Source of the DNA: Haladaptatus litoreus
GTDB taxonomy: Archaea > Halobacteriota > Halobacteria > Halobacteriales > Haladaptataceae
NCBI RefSeq assembly: GCF_900156425.1
Contig: NZ_FTNO01000001.1
Location: 1,860,001-1,924,000, forward strand
Length of the DNA stretch: 64,000 nt
Direction of reading: 5' to 3'
Shown: positions 59,937 to 64,000 of the stretch, one piece after another
Position numbering within the stretch: position 1 is the first letter of the stretch
Layout of the letters: each line of letters starts with the position of its first letter
Made by a program: the position numbers and the translations under genes
The notes under the pieces: generated by a model
Database searches by the model: none
Told to the model about the DNA's origin: nothing
What the model saw: the letters and a program-made list of their open reading frames with translations, nothing else

Positions 59937-60637
59937 TCGTCGTCACCTCCTGCAAAGTTCTCGTCGATGACGACGAGGTACTCTTCGACGGTTTCGAACG
60001 TGGTGTCGTCACCTTCGACGGTGACGGTGTTCGAACCGCTTCCGGGCGTCACCGTGATGTCGGCGACTTCGCCGATTTCGCCCGCGTGCTGACCGCGGAC
60101 GGCAGTGACGAGACAGCCTTCCTCGTATGGGAAGTGAGCGAGAATGTCCTTCTCTTCGGTACCCACGACGATGGAGTCTTTCGTGCTGTAGTCGTCGGCG
60201 TCGTCCACGCGGAGATTGCTTCCGTCGTGGAGGTTGAGTTGCGTTTCGCCACCGGTGACCTGCGTCTTGTCTTCGATTTTCGCCAGTCGGCCGTCCGCCG
60301 CATCTGCGTCGATGGGGGTCAGCGCGAGGCGTCCACCTTCGTCGGGGAAGACGCGGTAGTACTCTTCGCGTTCGATGAACGCGATGATGTCGAACATGCC
60401 GATGGGTCGCTGTTCGTCGCTGATTGCCTCGCCGTTCACGAGGATAGAATCCTGGTTGAGCGCGTAGCGGGCTTCCTTCTTCGAGTTCGTGTAGCCCAGC
60501 ACGTCCCGCAGGATGATGAGGAGCGGGACACCGTCACGCCCGTGCGGGCCAGCGCCGGCCTTCACGGTGAACGTGGCGGTCTTTCGCTCGACCGGCCAGG
60601 AGTTCGGAACGGAGAGTCGTTTCTGATGGTTGCTCAT
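59933..60637 (-). CDS. rps4e: ribosomal protein eS4
   Basis: 234 residues, archaeal/eukaryotic. An S4 RNA-binding domain ([40 protein letters not shown]) is followed by the central RS4 domain and a KOW motif near the C-terminus ([20 protein letters not shown]). Belongs to the small subunit body. Its ATG overlaps the rpl24 stop. Confidence 0.95.
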   Translation of the reverse strand: MSNHQKRLSVPNSWPVERKTATFTVKAGAGPHGRDGVPLLIILRDVLGYTNSKKEARYALNQDSILVNGEAISDEQRPIGMFDIIAFIEREEYYRVFPDEGGRLALTPIDADAADGRLAKIEDKTQVTGGETQLNLHDGSNLRVDDADDYSTKDSIVVGTEEKDILAHFPYEEGCLVTAVRGQHAGEIGEVADITVTPGSGSNTVTVEGDDTTFETVEEYLVVIDENFAGGDDE

Positions 60638-60990
60638 TCGGTATCACCTTCCAGACGCGCCTCGCGGCGGTCGTCTTCGAGGTTGAGGTCGGTCACGCGA
60701 ACGTTGCTCGTGTCGAGCGGACGCGGAACGTCCTCGCCGTCTGCTTTTTCGAGGGTGACTTCCTCGACGTGGATGACTGCGTTTTTCATATCCACTTCGA
60801 GCACTTCGCCCTCTTCGCCGGCGAAATCGCCGCGCATGACCTCGACCGTGTCGCCCGCGTTGACGCGGACGCTTCGCTGACCGTACTCCTCGCGGAGGTC
60901 GTCGGACAGCGTCGCTTTGACCTGCTGGTGCCGCTGGTGAAGCGGGGCGCGTTCGGTCTGGTTTCGCTGTTTGCGTGGTTGTCGGGTCAT
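60634..60990 (-). CDS. rpl24: ribosomal protein uL24
   Basis: 118 residues. [20 protein letters not shown] is the basic archaeal start, then the KOW domain [20 protein letters not shown]. It is one of the initial 23S rRNA-binding assembly proteins, near the exit tunnel. ATGA overlaps link it to rpl14 upstream and rps4e downstream. Confidence 0.95.
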   Translation of the reverse strand: MTRQPRKQRNQTERAPLHQRHQQVKATLSDDLREEYGQRSVRVNAGDTVEVMRGDFAGEEGEVLEVDMKNAVIHVEEVTLEKADGEDVPRPLDTSNVRVTDLNLEDDRREARLEGDTE

Positions 60991-61385
60991 ACTATCATCG
61001 TAGCTGTGCTTGCAATACTTCCAAACCGCTCGGCGACTTCTTGCGCGATGGGACCTTTAATCTCCGTCCCTCGCGGCTCTTCGACGTCGTCGATAACGAC
61101 GGCCGCGTTGTCTTCGAATTTGACACGCGTGCCGTCCGGTCGGCGGATGGATTTGCGCTGTCGAATGATGACGGCTTCCAGCACCTGACGCCGCATTTCG
61201 GGCGTCCCCTTCGTTACGGACACGGTGATTTTGTCACCGATGCCCGCCTTCGGGTGGCGGCTCTTCGTGCCGTGGTAGCCGGAGACGCTGATGACTTTCA
61301 GCTCGCGTGCGCCGGTGTTGTCGGCACAGTTGAGCAGGGAGCCTTTCTCGACGCCCTGCGTCACGTCAGCTTTCAGCGCTTCCAT
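60987..61385 (-). CDS. rpl14: ribosomal protein uL14
   Basis: 132 residues. [20 protein letters not shown], then [20 protein letters not shown] and the conserved [20 protein letters not shown] segment. It sits at the subunit interface and contacts uL19e/eL24 partners and initiation factor aIF6. It shares an overlap of one base with rps17. Confidence 0.96.
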   Translation of the reverse strand: MEALKADVTQGVEKGSLLNCADNTGARELKVISVSGYHGTKSRHPKAGIGDKITVSVTKGTPEMRRQVLEAVIIRQRKSIRRPDGTRVKFEDNAAVVIDDVEEPRGTEIKGPIAQEVAERFGSIASTATMIV

Positions 61386-61729
61386 TAGTTGTCACCTCCC
61401 TCCGTGGCGTCGTCCGCCACGGTCTCGACGACGACGTGTGATTTCGTCTTCGAGAGCGGTCGGGTTTCTGCGATACGAACCGTTTCGCCGACTTCGAGAG
61501 TCAGGCACTCCGGCGCGTGGGCCGGAACGCGGGAGCGACGTTTCATCTGCCGGTCGTATTTCGGCACTGTAACGTCGTACTCTCGCTCGACGACAACGGT
61601 CTTTTCCATGTCGGTGGAGGCGACCTCTCCTTCGAGAATCTGTCCGCGCACGGAAAGCGTTCCGTGGAACGGGCAGTCCTCGTCGGAGCATGTCTCCTCC
61701 GGTTCTGGTACGTTCAATCCTAACGCCAT
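61385..61729 (-). CDS. rps17: ribosomal protein uS17
   Basis: 114 residues. The N-terminal [20 protein letters not shown] is the archaeal extension, with two Cys and a His; the OB-fold core follows as [20 protein letters not shown], and [20 protein letters not shown] is the conserved end. It binds helix 11 of 16S rRNA. Confidence 0.96.
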   Translation of the reverse strand: MALGLNVPEPEETCSDEDCPFHGTLSVRGQILEGEVASTDMEKTVVVEREYDVTVPKYDRQMKRRSRVPAHAPECLTLEVGETVRIAETRPLSKTKSHVVVETVADDATEGGDN

Positions 61730-62103
61730 TTCGAATTACCTCCTACTTCGGTACGCAATGCGGGTCGTGAGAGCAGTGTGACTCCATCCACCGTAACGTA
61801 GGCTCCGCCCTCGCAGAAGCCAGACTGACCGGATTGTTCTCCGGCAGTTTCCGACTCCCGTTTGGACGGAGTCCCCGTTCCCTCGCGGGAAACGGCGGCT
61901 TCATCTGTGAGTCTAAACTCGAATCTCGTGCCCTGCTTTGGTACCTGCCACGACCGAGACGCGGACTCGACAGTAAGCGTGCGCATCGTTTCGGACACGA
62001 CCCGACCATCGATACCTTCGAGGGCGGGATTCGTGGCTGAAACGACTCGCACGGGCAGACCGGCGAGTTCGTGTTTCGTGAGCGTCTCGGGTGTCAGTGG
62101 CAT
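61720..62103 (-). CDS. rnp1: RNase P protein component 1 (Rpp29/Pop4-like)
   Basis: 127 residues with an Sm-like core: [52 protein letters not shown] and [15 protein letters not shown]. Binds RNase P RNA with Rpp21 and supports tRNA 5' processing. The position between rpl29 and rps17 is conserved in archaea. A hydrophilic insertion ([20 protein letters not shown]) sits before the last strands. It overlaps rps17 by 10 bases. Confidence 0.92.
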   Translation of the reverse strand: MPLTPETLTKHELAGLPVRVVSATNPALEGIDGRVVSETMRTLTVESASRSWQVPKQGTRFEFRLTDEAAVSREGTGTPSKRESETAGEQSGQSGFCEGGAYVTVDGVTLLSRPALRTEVGGNSKWR

Positions 62104-62105
62104 GG

Positions 62106-62318
62106 TTACTCTTCCGTAGAGTCCCCTTCTTCTTGCTGAATCGTCTTGATTCGAGCGATGGTTCGGCGAAGTTCCTTGATGCGGCCCGGATTTTCGGGTG
62201 CACCACCCGCGGCCTTGACTGCCTTCGTGTTGAGCAGTTCCGTCTCGAGTTCTTCGAGTTCTGCTTCACGCTCGGCAGGCGTCATGTCGCGGATTTCTCC
62301 GTTGTGAAGGATCGCCAT
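62106..62318 (-). CDS. rpl29: ribosomal protein uL29
   Basis: 70 residues of long helices: [20 protein letters not shown], then [20 protein letters not shown] and [20 protein letters not shown]. It binds near the exit tunnel and is part of the signal-recognition-particle docking site. It starts immediately after the rps3 stop (one-base overlap). Confidence 0.94.
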   Translation of the reverse strand: MAILHNGEIRDMTPAEREAELEELETELLNTKAVKAAGGAPENPGRIKELRRTIARIKTIQQEEGDSTEE

Positions 62319-63208
62319 TATTCTTCACTCTCCTCGTCTTCCATCTCTTCGAGCAGTTCCTCGGCTTCGGCTTCGACTTCCTCTTCGAGTTCGTCGAGTT
62401 CTTCTTCGACGGACTCGGGTTCGGAGTCGTCTGCCTCTGCCGACTCTTCCTCGATGACTTCTTCGACGATTTCTTCGTCAACTTCGGTTTCGCCGGGTTC
62501 CGGCGATTCCTCGTCGGCTTCGAGCTCTTCGAGGGTTTCCTCGTCGGGTTCCTCGATGAGGGCCGCTTGCTCGTTTGCCTCGACGGCTTCCGGAACGAGT
62601 TCTTCTGGGTTCGCACCCTCCTCGATGTGGAAGTCGTCGGGCAGATTGGCTCCCGGCGGGATGATTTTGACGTCCACGCCGATGGTGCCGAGCTTCATCA
62701 CTGCGACGCCCTGACCGTGGTCGACGATTTCCTGTGCGGGTTCACCGTTGTGCTTGATGTAGCCACGGTTGAACTTCTCCACGCGTGAACGTGCGCCCGT
62801 GACTTTCCCGGACAGGACGATTTCGGCGCCGAGTGCGCCGGAGTCCATGATACGGTCGATGGTCGTGTGACCTGCCTTCCGGAAGTACCAACCGCGCTCG
62901 AGCGCGTTGGCGAGTCGGTCGGCGACGATTCGGGCGTTCAGATCCGGTTCATCGACCTCTTGAACGTCGATCTGCGGGTCGTCGAGATTGAACCGCTCAC
63001 CGAGTTCTCGGGTGATTTTCCGGATGTTCTTCCCGCCCTTTCCGATAACCATACCGGGCTTTTCGGCCTTGAGGACGATCTGTGTCCCCATCGGCGTCTT
63101 GGCGACGTCCATGCCGCCGTAGCCCGCTCGACCGAGTTCTTCCGAGAAGAACTCGTCTATCTGCGAGCGCTGAAGCCCGTCTTCGATGAATTGATGTTCG
63201 TCTGCCAT
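62318..63208 (-). CDS. rps3: ribosomal protein uS3
   Basis: 296 residues. The KH domain contains [10 protein letters not shown] (GKGG at 56-59) and the C-terminal S3 domain [21 protein letters not shown] Glu-rich tail of about 90 residues ([20 protein letters not shown] and more) extends beyond the usual end, a haloarchaeal feature. It forms the mRNA-entry helicase region. One-base overlaps on both sides. Confidence 0.96.
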   Translation of the reverse strand: MADEHQFIEDGLQRSQIDEFFSEELGRAGYGGMDVAKTPMGTQIVLKAEKPGMVIGKGGKNIRKITRELGERFNLDDPQIDVQEVDEPDLNARIVADRLANALERGWYFRKAGHTTIDRIMDSGALGAEIVLSGKVTGARSRVEKFNRGYIKHNGEPAQEIVDHGQGVAVMKLGTIGVDVKIIPPGANLPDDFHIEEGANPEELVPEAVEANEQAALIEEPDEETLEELEADEESPEPGETEVDEEIVEEVIEEESAEADDSEPESVEEELDELEEEVEAEAEELLEEMEDEESEE

Positions 63209-63669
63209 TATTCTTCGACCTCCTCAAGGATGAGTTCGACATCCACTTCAGGGGTGTTCCAGGCGCTTGCGCGGCCGAATGCGCGCGGCTTTCGACCCTG
63301 CACTTCGCCGACCTTGTGGGCGGCGACGTGCATGATTTCCATCGACTCGCCGTCGAAGCCTTGCGCATCCGCGTTGGCGGTGACGTTGTCGAGGAGTTCG
63401 ATGAACGCCTTGCTCGCCTTCTCTGGGTAGCGACCTGCGTCCCAGCCGTCGATGTCCGAGCGATGGCCGACGCCGCTGTTGTGCTGCTTAAACGGCACCG
63501 ACCGCTCCTCGTTCACGACCTGCTGGAGGTACGCTTTCGCGTCCCCGGCAGTTTTGCCCTTGATTTCGCGGGCAATCGCCTTGCTGTGCTTGTGGCTCAT
63601 ATGCCGCTCCCGAAGCATCCCTTTCGCGGTGGTGTCCGGGTCGGCATCGACGCTGTAGCTGATTCCCAT
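63208..63669 (-). CDS. rpl22: ribosomal protein uL22
   Basis: 153 residues. GISYSVDADPDTTAKGMLRE opens; HSKAIAREIKGKTAGDAKAY and GHRSDIDGWDAGRYPEKASK, then MEIMHVAAHKVGEVQGRKPR form the tunnel-lining hairpin. Lines the nascent-peptide exit tunnel. It overlaps rps3 by one base. Confidence 0.96.
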   Translation of the reverse strand: MGISYSVDADPDTTAKGMLRERHMSHKHSKAIAREIKGKTAGDAKAYLQQVVNEERSVPFKQHNSGVGHRSDIDGWDAGRYPEKASKAFIELLDNVTANADAQGFDGESMEIMHVAAHKVGEVQGRKPRAFGRASAWNTPEVDVELILEEVEE

Positions 63670-63672
63670 GGT

Positions 63673-64000
63673 TTATTTGAGTGGCACGAACTTCGAGGAG
63701 CGGGTCGCACCGATTCCTGCTTGTCCGTGTTCAACTGAATTGCGGGTCAGCTGGAACTCGCCGAGGTAGTGGCCCAACATCTCCGGCTCGATGCGGACAC
63801 GTTCGAACTCACTGCCGTTGTAGACGGCGAACGTCTTGTCAACGAACGATGGAAGCACCGGCATGTCGCGCAGGTGCGTCCGAATCGGGCTGTTTGCCGA
63901 TTCTTCCTCGGTTTTGTTCCGGGCCTTTTCGAGCAGTTTCTCTTGCTCGACGGTCAACCCGCGAAGGATGCTTCGCCGCTTGCGTGCGGGGAGCAGTTCT
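63673..64000 (-). CDS. rps19: ribosomal protein uS19 (5' end outside window)
   Basis: The frame runs from the window edge to a stop at 63673-63675, with about 109 residues visible. The first readable part is [20 protein letters not shown], which is the middle of archaeal S19; it ends [17 protein letters not shown]. It binds the head of the 30S subunit near uS13. It is the most upstream gene of the operon present here, so the operon promoter is outside the window. Confidence 0.94.
   Translation of the reverse strand, partial: ELLPARKRRSILRGLTVEQEKLLEKARNKTEEESANSPIRTHLRDMPVLPSFVDKTFAVYNGSEFERVRIEPEMLGHYLGEFQLTRNSVEHGQAGIGATRSSKFVPLK

Noticed and set aside
1..64000. CRISPR array or Cas genes
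   Set aside because: No regularly spaced repeats of 24-40 bases and no Cas-like products were found; the GTTCGAAC sites are only 8 bases.

Overview
The window is chromosomal DNA from a haloarchaeon (class Halobacteria, possibly Haladaptatus-like, though the genus cannot be fixed from sequence alone). The evidence is strongly acidic proteins, moderately high GC, TATA boxes 24-34 bases before leaderless starts, twin-arginine lipoprotein signals, archaeal r-proteins (S4e, L19e, L32e), TFS, archaeal Cbf5, Rpp29 and TrkA/TrkH.

Layout. 1-13.6 kb is a mixed housekeeping region: hydroxyacid dehydrogenase, HAD phosphatase, MazG-like pyrophosphatase, beta-propeller, PAS histidine kinase, a terpene-synthase-like protein, an NhaC antiporter, a ZIP transporter, a hydrolase and an SDR. 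14-27 kb holds an operon whose first gene is frameshifted at a CTCG repeat (ending in a DedA protein), TFS, PEP carboxylase, a decayed HemAT-type transducer, a broken lipoprotein gene, a second ZIP transporter, and a rightward run of methyltransferase, GT-B glycosyltransferase, beta-RFAP-synthase-like and RecA/KaiC-like genes. 27-35 kb has a BKACE enzyme, tRNA-Pro(GGG), an AstE/aspartoacylase enzyme and the leftward set adk, DUF106 (YidC/Get1-like), cmk and cbf5. 35.5-44 kb is a potassium/amino-acid module: a universal stress protein (USP), two APC permeases fused to USP domains, and TrkH-TrkA. 44-53 kb is accessory: a second AstE-like enzyme, signal peptidase I, GYD, MTHFS-like, a beta-helix surface protein, an AI-2E-family protein and a one-polypeptide DNA methyltransferase. 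53.2-64 kb is the leftward S10/spc-type r-protein operon from rps19 (cut by the window edge) to secY, including rnp1.

How it fits together. In many archaea secY is followed by adk, DUF106, cmk and cbf5. Here that order is kept, but about 18 kb of transport, stress and modification genes separates secY from adk. The Trk and APC-USP genes suggest coordinated potassium and compatible-solute handling.

The most unusual items are the terpene-synthase-like protein with both metal-binding motifs, the RecA/KaiC-like protein without its Walker A lysine, the solitary methyltransferase beside secY, the signal peptidase whose C-terminus runs antisense through its neighbour, and three decaying or frameshifted genes. 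No CRISPR array, rRNA or intact insertion sequence was seen.
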